This document shows, piece by piece, positions 17,830-25,690 of a stretch of 64,000 nucleotides of DNA. Below the pieces are notes generated by a model. The model was given only the letters and a program-made list of their open reading frames with translations, did no database searches and was not told where the DNA came from. Within the stretch, counting starts at the first letter, position 1. Each line of letters begins with the position of its first letter. The position numbers and the translations under genes are program-made. Source of the DNA: Phycisphaerae bacterium (lineage in GTDB: Bacteria; Planctomycetota; Phycisphaerae; UBA1845; PWPN01); assembly GCA_030372985.1 (NCBI GenBank), contig JAUCQB010000258.1, positions 1 to 64,000 of the forward strand, given 5' to 3'.

Positions 17830-19104
17830 GTGGACTACTTTCGCATTAACGGCGGCAAGCGATTGCGCGGAACGGTGGAAATCAGTGGGGCGAAAAACGC
17901 CGCACTTCCCATTATGGCAGCCTCGATCCTGTGCGAAGGCGAGGTTGTACTCAGGAACGTTCCCGATCTGATAGACATCCGGTCGATGGAGAAGCTTCTG
18001 AACAAGCTCGGGGTTTCGTCTGTCCACGAGCCCGGAGGAACCTTGCGGCTGAAGGTCCAGGACGAGATGAATTGCCACGCGGACTATGACCTGGTCCGAC
18101 AGATGCGGGCCAGCGTGTGCGTCATGGGTCCGCTCCTCAGCAAGCGGGGCCGTTCGCAGGTCAGTCTTCCCGGCGGATGTGCGATCGGCGACCGGCCGGT
18201 CAACCTCCACATCCTGGGTCTGCAGGCCCTCGGCGCGGAAGCCGAGCTCATCAATGGTGACATTCTGCTGAAGGCGAAGCGCCTGACCGGTTCGGAACTT
18301 TTCCTGGGAGGCCCGTTCGGCTCGACGGTTACCGGTACGGCCAACGTCATGATGGCTGCCGTGCTTGCCGAAGGCCGGACCGTCATCGAAGCGGCGGCCT
18401 GTGAGCCCGAAGTGGCCGATCTGGCCAACTTCCTGAACGCTTGTGGTGCCCGGATCACCGGTCATGGCTCCCCGAGAATCACGATTGATGGGGTGAAGAA
18501 GCTGACCGGCTGTGAATACACGATTATTCCGGATCGGATCGAAGCGGGTACTTTCATCATCGCCGGAGCCATCACCAACGGCGAGATCAGGCTCCGGAAC
18601 TGCAGGCTGGAGCACCTTCTGGCGATGGTCGACCGCCTGCGGCTGATCGGCGTCAACGTGGAACGAGAGGGTGATGAGGTGGTTGTCAGCAGCACCCGGC
18701 GGCTTGAGCCGGTCGATATCACCACTCAGCCCTACCCCGGTTTCCCGACCGACCTGCAAGCCCAAACCATGGCCTTGCTCTGTCTGGCCGATGGAAACAG
18801 CATCATCACCGAGAAGATCTACCCGGACCGTTTCATGCATGTCGGCGAACTGAGCCGGCTCGGAGCCAAACTTCGCAAGGAAGGGCCGACCGTGATTATT
18901 CAGGGTGTCAAGCGGCTGGTGGGAGCCCCCGTCATGGCCTCCGATCTGCGCGCTTCTGCCGCCCTGGTTCTGGCAGGTCTGGTGGCCAAGGGTGAGACCC
19001 GGGTGAACCGTGTTTACCACATTGACCGGGGCTATGAGAAAGTGGAACGTAGACTGCAGGCCTTGGGTGCCGACATCGAACGACGTTCGGGCGAGGACGA
19101 ATGA
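17830..19104 (+). CDS. murA: UDP-N-acetylglucosamine 1-carboxyvinyltransferase (MurA)
   Basis: First committed enzyme of peptidoglycan synthesis: transfers enolpyruvate from PEP to UDP-GlcNAc in the cytoplasm. The 424-residue length is normal. The active-site loop reads SLPGGCAIGDRPVNLH, with the catalytic (fosfomycin-target) cysteine kept at residue 117. The N-terminal K-N pair is in SGAKNAALP (20-27), and the family's DRIEAGTF motif is present (about 236-243). Translation starts at GTG 17830, preceded by AAGGAG. Presence of an intact murA matters because Planctomycetota were once thought to lack a peptidoglycan wall. The gene appears monocistronic. Confidence 0.97.
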   Translation: MDYFRINGGKRLRGTVEISGAKNAALPIMAASILCEGEVVLRNVPDLIDIRSMEKLLNKLGVSSVHEPGGTLRLKVQDEMNCHADYDLVRQMRASVCVMGPLLSKRGRSQVSLPGGCAIGDRPVNLHILGLQALGAEAELINGDILLKAKRLTGSELFLGGPFGSTVTGTANVMMAAVLAEGRTVIEAAACEPEVADLANFLNACGARITGHGSPRITIDGVKKLTGCEYTIIPDRIEAGTFIIAGAITNGEIRLRNCRLEHLLAMVDRLRLIGVNVEREGDEVVVSSTRRLEPVDITTQPYPGFPTDLQAQTMALLCLADGNSIITEKIYPDRFMHVGELSRLGAKLRKEGPTVIIQGVKRLVGAPVMASDLRASAALVLAGLVAKGETRVNRVYHIDRGYEKVERRLQALGADIERRSGEDE

Positions 19105-19487
19105 GCCGTCGGAGGCTCCTTCCGCGTCCAGTGGGCAGAGCCCGGCAGGATTCAGGGAGTTCGACCGCTCTCGATTAAATATAAACCTCTTGTGACAAAA
19201 GCCTTACAGCTCAATGCGGCGAGGTAGAACGGCGCATAGGGTGTTCGCGGTCAGGCGATCCAGTCTGCCGATGCCTTCCAGGCAAGGACGGACCGCTGAC
19301 GAGGCGTTGACTGACGGGTCTGGCGGTCTTGGTTTGACCGCTCAGTGCTCCGCAACTTGTACTCGTCCTGCCGGCGCGGCTTGCAGTGCAGGTCGCCGTT
19401 GGGGACCGGCGGAAGTGATTCGCCCGGCACGCCTTTGCTGAAGTCCCTCGACATCCCCTATGGCCGTGAGCGCCCCTTTGAAAAGGG

Positions 19488-19515
19488 TTGACACTATTGA
19501 GCATCTGGCTACATT
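19488..19515 (+). promoter_or_regulatory. Sigma-70-type promoter candidate
   Basis: TTGACA at 19488-19493, 16-bp spacer, TACATT at 19510-19515. It lies in the 575-bp gap 19105-19679, about 165 nt before the lipoprotein gene at 19680. No gene is supported elsewhere in that gap. Confidence 0.5.
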
Positions 19516-19679
19516 GATGGTAATCTGGCGTGTCCTCAGTTGGCGTTGAGGCAAGCGTGCGCCGGGTTGCCCCACGACGGTTCTACCGGTCCCCAGGGGG
19601 CAGGACCTGCCGACATGGAACCTTGTCCGCAGCCGCGGGCCGGGTTTGCCGAGAAATCCTTGCGAAGGAGTGACATCCC

Positions 19680-20681
19680 GTGTTGAGTCCGGATTACGAC
19701 CCACGCAATCGGTCGATTTGCAGGAAGGTTCTGGTTTGCCTCGCCATGCTGGCGACGCTAGGTGCAGCCGGATGCCAGTGCGGGGGCAGCAGCTGCGGTA
19801 GCGCTTGCGGATCCAAGACGCAGCTGCACTTTTACGCCCCACCGGGGGCGATGGTCGAGATTCAGGCCCTGGGTGCGAACTCGTCGCGGCAGATCCTGCC
19901 GCCAGGCGCCTTCGGCGATCGTCTCGAGCGGACACCGGAAGAGGCCTGCGTTTTCAACCTGTCACCGGGCTGCTACGAGTTCAAGTACGTTGCCGCCGAA
20001 GGCGTGCCGGGAGCGTCGATCTACGGGGAACTCCACGTCCGCCATGCCAACAGTTCGATGGCCAGGGTTTTTCAGCGTCGTTCGGCCATACCGATCGCGT
20101 TGCCGTCGGAATACTACCGCAGAATCGAGGCCCGTGGAGATGAACTTGTGCCGTATCGCGGCGAGGGGTATCGCACGGCCATCGATGAACAGGACATTGT
20201 ACGGGTGAAGGCCGGAGACGTGGTCGAGAAAGTCTTTGTCGTGGCCGATCTTGAGAAGGCCGACAAGCTGCTCCGCAAGACCGAGGTCGAAATCGCCGCG
20301 GCCGAGCGAGAGATCGAGTATGCCGAGGCCCGCTTCCGTGAGGCCTACTACGACTTCCGCACTGATGTGAGCGATTCGTCGGCCAATTTCTGGGGCACCG
20401 ATCGCAAATTTATTCGATGGGAGAAGAAGCGGCAGCGAGCCCAGCAGAATCTCGATAAACTCATCGCGCTGCGGCAGCGCACGCAATCGCTGATCAAGGC
20501 GGATCACGTGATGATTCGCGAGGGGATGCTGGTGCTGGCCACACAGGAAGTGGTTCGACCCTATCGAGACGTGGTCGAAGCGTCCGAAGATATCGGCGAA
20601 GTGCTGCTGGTCATGCGGATCGGCGGCCGACACATGCAGTGGGGTGAGCCGCCCGGTGAGCTGGCGGCTTACGAACCGTGA
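19680..20681 (+). CDS. Lipoprotein with coiled-coil C-terminal half, function unknown
   Basis: A 333-residue product starting at GTG 19680 with GAAGGAG upstream. The N-terminus is a lipoprotein signal with lipobox near residues 29-33 (LGAAGC), followed by a Cys/Gly/Ser-rich stretch (QCGGSSCGSACGS). Residues 50-130 look like a beta-sandwich (LHFYAPPGAMVEIQALG). Residues about 180-280 are charged and helical (EVEIAAAEREIEYAEARF; EKKRQRAQQNLDKLIALRQR), predicted coiled coil. No family is recognised. It precedes the SUMF1-like lipoprotein by 71 bp on the same strand, so both may be envelope proteins made from one transcript. Confidence 0.7.
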   Translation: MLSPDYDPRNRSICRKVLVCLAMLATLGAAGCQCGGSSCGSACGSKTQLHFYAPPGAMVEIQALGANSSRQILPPGAFGDRLERTPEEACVFNLSPGCYEFKYVAAEGVPGASIYGELHVRHANSSMARVFQRRSAIPIALPSEYYRRIEARGDELVPYRGEGYRTAIDEQDIVRVKAGDVVEKVFVVADLEKADKLLRKTEVEIAAAEREIEYAEARFREAYYDFRTDVSDSSANFWGTDRKFIRWEKKRQRAQQNLDKLIALRQRTQSLIKADHVMIREGMLVLATQEVVRPYRDVVEASEDIGEVLLVMRIGGRHMQWGEPPGELAAYEP

Positions 20682-20752
20682 AGCGATGAAGGAGACCAGC
20701 CGTCGGGTTTGGGGAGCGGGCGGCGTGAGGCCCGCTCAAAAGGAGTGCGACG

Positions 20753-21826
20753 ATGTTTGAGAATCGGTTCAGGGTTGCAGGTGCGGTACTGGCGGGCGTG
20801 TTGCTGCTCGCGGCCGGGATGGGATGCTGCATGGACGGGCAGTCCCGCGCGACAATCGCTCCGGTGGCGGAAGCCGCTGCCGGCGCGGCGGATTACGGTG
20901 CCCCATTGCCGGCCGGGGTCAACCTGCCGCAGGGCTTCTACCCGCTTTCCGGACAGTATGATCTTGAGAATCCCGACGACCACTACGACGGCTGGCCCCG
21001 GTACATCATGTCCGTCAGCGATGAGATGGTCATGGCCTACGTACCGGCGCAGACCTTCATGATGGGCGGCGGCACCGATCTGGACGAGGTGCCTGCTCGG
21101 GAGGTTCGGGTCAGCCATTTCTATGTGGATATCCACGAGGTGACCAACCGGCAGTTCAGCCGCTATTCTCCAACGGGCCCTTATACGCGGTATTACCTGC
21201 CGGGCGTTAATGATCATCATCCGGCCCGCAACGTGACCTGGGTTGAAGCCCACGACTACGCCGCGTGGGCCGGCAAGACGCTTCCCACGGAGGCGCAGTG
21301 GGAGGCCGCGGCCCGCGGGAGCGACCGCCGCATCTATCCCTGGGGCAACGAGGAGCAGAGCGACGTGACCCGCTACCTGTGCAACGCCAGCACCGGGCGG
21401 GAATCCTTCGACGGCTACCAGGGACCGGCGCCGGTGATGAGTTACTCGGCGGGTATCAGTCCGTTCGGGGTGTTCAACATGGCCGGCAACGTCTGGGAGT
21501 GGTGTGCCGACTGGTATGATCCCGGCCGTTACGCCTATCCGAGCGAGGAGGACCCGCCGTCGGCTCTGGAGCGGGGTGCTTTACCGTTCGGTGATCGCAA
21601 CTACCCGAGTCCGGGTCACAAGGACATTCGCGAAGCCCGCGTCGGCCCGCCGATCGGTGTCGAGCGAGCCATTCGCGGCGGGTCGTTCATGGAACCAATC
21701 CAGCAGTGCCGCGTGGACGCGCGGGCCTCGCTGCCGCCCGCCGCCCGCCGTAACAACATCGGTTTCCGCTGCGTGCTCATGTTGCCGCCGGAACAGGGCA
21801 AAGACACGGCAATGGCATCTCGCTGA
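20753..21826 (+). CDS. SUMF1/FGE-like lipoprotein, active-site cysteine pair incomplete
   Basis: The 357-residue protein has a lipoprotein leader (lipobox LLAAGMGC near residue 24) and a formylglycine-generating-enzyme-type domain from about residue 95: MMGGGTDLDEVPAREV, VDIHEVTNRQFSRY, KTLPTEAQWEAAARG, NMAGNVWEWCADWY, IRGGSF and NNIGFRCVL. True FGE converts the Cys of CxPSR sulfatases to formylglycine and uses two cysteines spaced C-x4-C just after RGGS. Here the first position is Glu (FMEPIQQC), leaving only one Cys. It is therefore more likely a non-catalytic or otherwise active SUMF1-like protein, despite facing a sulfatase gene 131 bp away. No Mg or iron site was checked. Confidence 0.85.
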   Translation: MFENRFRVAGAVLAGVLLLAAGMGCCMDGQSRATIAPVAEAAAGAADYGAPLPAGVNLPQGFYPLSGQYDLENPDDHYDGWPRYIMSVSDEMVMAYVPAQTFMMGGGTDLDEVPAREVRVSHFYVDIHEVTNRQFSRYSPTGPYTRYYLPGVNDHHPARNVTWVEAHDYAAWAGKTLPTEAQWEAAARGSDRRIYPWGNEEQSDVTRYLCNASTGRESFDGYQGPAPVMSYSAGISPFGVFNMAGNVWEWCADWYDPGRYAYPSEEDPPSALERGALPFGDRNYPSPGHKDIREARVGPPIGVERAIRGGSFMEPIQQCRVDARASLPPAARRNNIGFRCVLMLPPEQGKDTAMASR

Positions 21827-21957
21827 CACCGCGGGTCGCTGATTCGCTCAACTTGAGAATTGACTGGAAACGCCGCAAGCCGGCTACTCCCCGGTCTGTT
21901 TCAGGATCTCGGTGCGCACCGACACAGAGATGAAGAAGCCCATTGGTCATGTGCCCG

Positions 21958-23313
21958 TTATTGCTTTTTCCCGAATCTCGCTGCTTCCGTTTCCGTGGCC
22001 AGCCAGTCATCCAGCTCCTTGCGAAGCTGGGCGACCAGGGGGTGTCCGGCCGCGATGTTGCGGCGTTCGGCAGGGTCCTTTTCGACGTCGAACAGCTCGG
22101 CCGCGCCTTGGTTAGTGATGACCAGCTTGAGGTCGCCGCGCATGGCCGCGAGCTGGTTGTGGCCCTCGGCTCGCCATTCCCAGAACAGCGTCCGCTCGGG
22201 CGATTTGGCCTGACCTACCCAGACCGGCAGCAGATCCGCGCCGTCGACCTTCCAGGCCGGATCGGGCTTGCCACCGGCGGCCGCCAGCAGGGTGGGCAGA
22301 ACATCCATCATGTGGATGATTTCCTTGGAGACTTCTCCGGCCGGCACCTGCCCGGGCCATCGCACCACGCCCGGAACGCGAATCCCTCCTTCCCAGAGAG
22401 TTCGTTTCTGTCCGCGGAACGGCCGGTTGCTGTCGTGGAACGCAGATGTGCCTTTGTTGCCGCCTTCAAAGGTCGCTCCCTGATCGCTGGTAAAGATGAC
22501 GATGGTGTTGTCCGCCAGCTTCAGCTTATCCAGCGTCGCCAGCACGCGGCCGATCTGCCGGTCCATGCAGGTGACCATCGCAGCATAGGTGGCGTTGAGT
22601 GGCTTATCGGGATCGCTCTCAGCGAACGTGCCCCTGTAACGTGCAACGTCCTCTGCCGGAGCCTCGATATGAAAGTGCGTCTCGTTGTACGGGAGGTAAA
22701 GGAAGAACGGCTTGTCCTTGTTCTGCCTGAGAAACTCGATTGCCCGGTCAGTGAACATCGTCGAAGCATGGCCGCTGACGGGTTTCATCTCACGGCCGAA
22801 CCAGAGTTCCGTGGGAAAGTGCTCCCATGCGTGCTTCGCGTTGGTGAAACCGAAGAACTGGTCAAAGCCCTGGTCCATGGGGTGGACGTAGTCCCTGCGA
22901 CCCGGCCGTGGCTGGCCGTGGTGCCACTTGCCGAACAGGGCGGTGACGTAGCCCCGGGCCTTGAGGGCTTCGGCGATGGTCACTTCCTCGGCCGGCAGGT
23001 CGTGGCTATTGAGGCACACGCCGTTGTGGATCGTGTATTTGCCGGTCAACAGAACCCCCCGGCTCGGATCGCAGACCGTCGCTCCGGCATACCACCGGTT
23101 GAAGACTGTTCCCTGGGCGGCCAGCCTGTCGAGATGGGGTGTCATCCAATCCTTTCGGCCGTTGAAGCCGACGTCACCCCAGCCAAGGTCGTCGGCGAGG
23201 ATGAGAACGATGTTCGGCGCGGTGGGGGAGGTGCCGGCTGCCGCCACAGGCCGGCCGCAAACGCACGCCGTGACGCAGACAAGGGCGATGGTGATCAGCA
23301 AACGGGTGTTCAT
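21958..23313 (-). CDS. Type I sulfatase, exported
   Basis: Arylsulfatase-superfamily enzyme of 451 residues that hydrolyses sulfate esters, probably on polysaccharides, outside the cytoplasm. A signal peptide at about 1-27 precedes NIVLILADDLGWGDVG, which carries the metal-binding DD pair. The formylglycine signature is VCDPSRGVLLTGKY, a CxPSR motif needing maturation. Further metal and sulfate-site motifs are ALFGKWHHG and IFTSDQGATFEGG. ATG at 23313 is chosen because the signal peptide begins there; an in-frame extension of 83 codons upstream lacks family features. A true maturation enzyme should exist elsewhere, since the neighbouring SUMF1-like gene lacks one catalytic Cys. Confidence 0.93.
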   Translation of the reverse strand: MNTRLLITIALVCVTACVCGRPVAAAGTSPTAPNIVLILADDLGWGDVGFNGRKDWMTPHLDRLAAQGTVFNRWYAGATVCDPSRGVLLTGKYTIHNGVCLNSHDLPAEEVTIAEALKARGYVTALFGKWHHGQPRPGRRDYVHPMDQGFDQFFGFTNAKHAWEHFPTELWFGREMKPVSGHASTMFTDRAIEFLRQNKDKPFFLYLPYNETHFHIEAPAEDVARYRGTFAESDPDKPLNATYAAMVTCMDRQIGRVLATLDKLKLADNTIVIFTSDQGATFEGGNKGTSAFHDSNRPFRGQKRTLWEGGIRVPGVVRWPGQVPAGEVSKEIIHMMDVLPTLLAAAGGKPDPAWKVDGADLLPVWVGQAKSPERTLFWEWRAEGHNQLAAMRGDLKLVITNQGAAELFDVEKDPAERRNIAAGHPLVAQLRKELDDWLATETEAARFGKKQ

Positions 23314-23407
23314 AGGACAGCCCTCGGTCAGACATTGAACCTGATGGATGCAGTTACGATAACGAATCGCATTGCTTTCGCACAGAGGGGGGGCGACAGG
23401 ACAATCC

Positions 23408-23653
23408 TCATCCGCTGGTGACGCCTTTGGCATGCAGTCGTCCCAGGATTGCCGCCACACTGCCCATGGAGACAATCTCGTCGTTGTCGAAGGTAATCTT
23501 GAAGGCTTTCTCCAGTTCCAGCACAAGGCTAAGATGGGCGACCGATGTCCAGCCGGGCACATCAGCGGCCGTGGTTTGCTCAGTGAGCGACGCGGCCGTC
23601 TTAGCGTCCAGCTTCATCGCACGGGACATGCATTCGCGAGTTGTTTCGAGCAC
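23408..23653 (-). CDS. Acyl carrier protein-like, stand-alone
   Basis: An 81-residue protein resembling acyl or peptidyl carrier proteins. The phosphopantetheine site is VPGWTSVAHLSLVLELEKAF, with the Ser in the W-T-S triplet where most have D-S-L. The C-terminal helix EIVSMGSVAAILGRL also fits the family. Start is set at GTG 23653 because GGAG lies six bases before it; a TTG four codons earlier is possible. It sits between the topoisomerase VI A gene and the sulfatase, with no synthase or ligase nearby, so its partner is unknown. Confidence 0.75.
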   Translation of the reverse strand: MLETTRECMSRAMKLDAKTAASLTEQTTAADVPGWTSVAHLSLVLELEKAFKITFDNDEIVSMGSVAAILGRLHAKGVTSG

Positions 23654-23668
23654 GGGGAACTCCAAAGA

Positions 23669-23740
23669 AGCTGTCAGCGATCAGCTATCAGCCAGAAACA
23701 TCCCCAAAAGCTGAAAGCTGATCGCTGACTGCTGACCGCT
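23669..23740. repeat. Heptameric inverted repeat / hairpin (GTCAGC type)
   Basis: Left arm 23669-23692 and right arm 23710-23740 are built of 7-base units ending TCAGC, with a 17-base loop. GTCAGCGATCAGCT on the left matches the reverse complement of the right arm; about 19 of 20 positions pair. It starts 4 bp after the topoisomerase VI A stop and ends just before the ACP ribosome site. Possible terminator or processing site. Confidence 0.7.
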
Positions 23741-23744
23741 CTCC

Positions 23745-24908
23745 TCAATCCAGCCACTGCTTCGGGTCCCTGATCTTCATCGGCACGTACTCCTCGGTCA
23801 GGTACGTGAGCCGTTTGTTGATCATGGCTTCGACTTCCATCTTGAAGCCGTTCTGCATCATCTTGCGGATCTCTTTCTCCCAGTGCTTCTTGCCCTGGAA
23901 CCAGGGGTACTCGAGGATCTGCTTGGCCCGCTTGATGTCCTTGTCGTCCAGGCCGATCTTAACGTCGTCGGTCAGACCGCAGCGCTCGTAGTCGAAACTG
24001 GACACACCGATGAACTTCGCCTGAGGCACGGCCATGCGCCGGCTCTCATAGGCCAGGTTGATCGAACCCTGCTTGATCACCGAGTAGATGTAGTATCCCC
24101 AGGGGTCGTTATCGAGCAGGCAGTAGACGGGCAACTTGAGCTCATCGTGCATCCGCCGCAGCAGCCGGCGCATGCCGCGCGTAGGCTGGCCGCTGCCGTG
24201 CGTCACGATGCAGCGGTGTTTCTCGTGGAAACGGTCCTCGTAGAAACGCCGCCAGACCGTGTCTTTTTCGACGTGCAGGATGTACTTCGCGCCGCATTTC
24301 TTGAACTGGATGACATCCGGCTCACAGATGCTCGGCACCGCATACCCGGCCGAGCCCATCCGCATGCAGTCCAGGGTGTTGCCGTCGTCCACCAGCGTGA
24401 TCGGCCCGACCAGATTGCCCCGGTTGCTGGCGTAGACGTGCAATTCCTCGCGGAGCGCGTCTATGGTGACCTCGAGGTCTTCGATGATCGGATCAGACTC
24501 ATCCTGATCGTTGAAGGTCTTCTCCTTGGTGCCGGCCACGTCGTGCTTGCAGAGGTAAAACAACCCACGAATCGAGGAGGTCTTCTCCTCGTCAATCAGA
24601 TTCTTGCAGTGCGATGCGACCAGCATGGTCTGCATGAACTTCTTGGCCATGGACAGGTCGAAGAACTGCCGGCTCTGCGCGGCTTTACCCATCTCGAGGA
24701 TGGCTTTCTTGGGATTGAAGTTCACGTTCGACAGCGCCCGGATGGGGATCTCCATCTTCGGGCTCTTGCGCTTCCGGGCGCTCTCGACGATCATCTCCGC
24801 AAGACCTTCGATCTTGCGGGCCGTCTCTTTGGCCTTGGCCTTCGCGGCCGCACTGCTCCTGCCTGAGCCGCCTGCCGAATCAGTTGATTTACCTGCCCTC
24901 TTGGCCAC
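23745..24908 (-). CDS. top6A: DNA topoisomerase VI subunit A (Spo11/Top6A-like)
   Basis: Cutting subunit of the type IIB topoisomerase, which breaks both DNA strands through a tyrosyl link and passes a second duplex. The 387-residue product has the winged-helix segment with the probable catalytic tyrosine at residue 118 (SSIRGLFYLCKH). The Toprim domain has the metal-binding Glu in LHVEKDT (about residue 214) and the acidic pair in CLLDNDPWGYY (266 and 268). The first 45 residues are Lys/Ala-rich and dispensable-looking. The B subunit lies upstream on the same strand, with a nucleotidyltransferase gene between them. Topoisomerase VI is typical of archaea and plants and sporadic in bacteria. 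Confidence 0.93.
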   Translation of the reverse strand: MAKRAGKSTDSAGGSGRSSAAAKAKAKETARKIEGLAEMIVESARKRKSPKMEIPIRALSNVNFNPKKAILEMGKAAQSRQFFDLSMAKKFMQTMLVASHCKNLIDEEKTSSIRGLFYLCKHDVAGTKEKTFNDQDESDPIIEDLEVTIDALREELHVYASNRGNLVGPITLVDDGNTLDCMRMGSAGYAVPSICEPDVIQFKKCGAKYILHVEKDTVWRRFYEDRFHEKHRCIVTHGSGQPTRGMRRLLRRMHDELKLPVYCLLDNDPWGYYIYSVIKQGSINLAYESRRMAVPQAKFIGVSSFDYERCGLTDDVKIGLDDKDIKRAKQILEYPWFQGKKHWEKEIRKMMQNGFKMEVEAMINKRLTYLTEEYVPMKIRDPKQWLD

Positions 24909-24942
24909 CCGAGAATCCTCCTTGCGTGGCTACAGTCAACGC

Positions 24943-25563
24943 TCATCCATCCGGATTGGCCCGGATCTCCTCCAGACGCGGCCGAAGCTCCGGCGGAATC
25001 TGCTCGGCCAGAGCGTCGTCGATCAAGCCGACTTTGAGCAGGTCGCGAATGTGAACGCGGTCAATGTCGCGAAACGCGATGAGCTTCAGCGTCAGCAGCC
25101 CCAGCAGGTCAAGGCCCAGGACATCGTCCGGGTCTCGAATGCCCACCTTGACCGATGGTGCCGGGAACGGATCGTGCGGTTTGATCTTCTCTCCTGCGAA
25201 AACAACATGAACCCCCCGGCTCGGCATGGGATCGTCGCTGTCAAGGAACATGGTCACGCCATTGACCTCAGTCATCTCAAATCCGGCCTTCGACATGGCC
25301 TGAGCCGCGGCGTCCAGATCCGGCCGATTCAGGAGAATGTCCACGTTCTTGGTCGTCCGCACGGCTCCGGGATCCCTGCTGGCGACCCAAATGGCTACGG
25401 CATTGCCGCCAATGACGGCAAAGGGAACGCCCGCCCGTTCCAGTGCCTGCGACGTCCGCACCGCGCGCTCGCGCACCTTCTCGACCGCTCGTTCGTGTCT
25501 CATCAGCCACTCCAGCGGAAGGCGAACAACGTTCACGGGAATGGTCACATCAGGAATCGTCAT
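24943..25563 (-). CDS. Nucleotidyltransferase-fold protein (MNT/DUF6036-like)
   Basis: A 206-residue protein of the minimal nucleotidyltransferase superfamily. The nucleotide-binding motif is VIGGNAVAIW near residue 52, followed after about 18 residues by RTTKNVDILL, where the usual metal-binding pair D-x-D reads N-V-D. Later segments (VGIRDPDDVLGLDLLGLLTLKLIAFRD) fit stand-alone NTase proteins annotated as AbiEii/MNT or DUF6036. It could be an antitoxin-like or orphan NTase; no HEPN partner is adjacent. It ends 34 bp before the Top6A start and begins 127 bp after the Top6B stop, so all three are probably co-transcribed, but a shared role is not shown. Confidence 0.7.
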   Translation of the reverse strand: MTIPDVTIPVNVVRLPLEWLMRHERAVEKVRERAVRTSQALERAGVPFAVIGGNAVAIWVASRDPGAVRTTKNVDILLNRPDLDAAAQAMSKAGFEMTEVNGVTMFLDSDDPMPSRGVHVVFAGEKIKPHDPFPAPSVKVGIRDPDDVLGLDLLGLLTLKLIAFRDIDRVHIRDLLKVGLIDDALAEQIPPELRPRLEEIRANPDG

Positions 25564-25690
25564 ACACCCTTGATTCTACCCCATTCTACCCGTTGAGACC
25601 ACGGGGCAAGGATTTGCGGAGGCCGAAAACCAACAGACACCAGGCGCACGCCGCTGCCTGCCAGAGGCCCGACAGGGCTCCGCATCCAGC

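Noticed and set aside
17803-19020. 405-codon minus-strand open frame opposite murA
   Set aside because: murA is certain and the antisense product shows no family features.
21943-23421. 492-codon plus-strand open frame opposite the sulfatase
   Set aside because: The sulfatase on the other strand has all catalytic motifs; the opposite frame has none.
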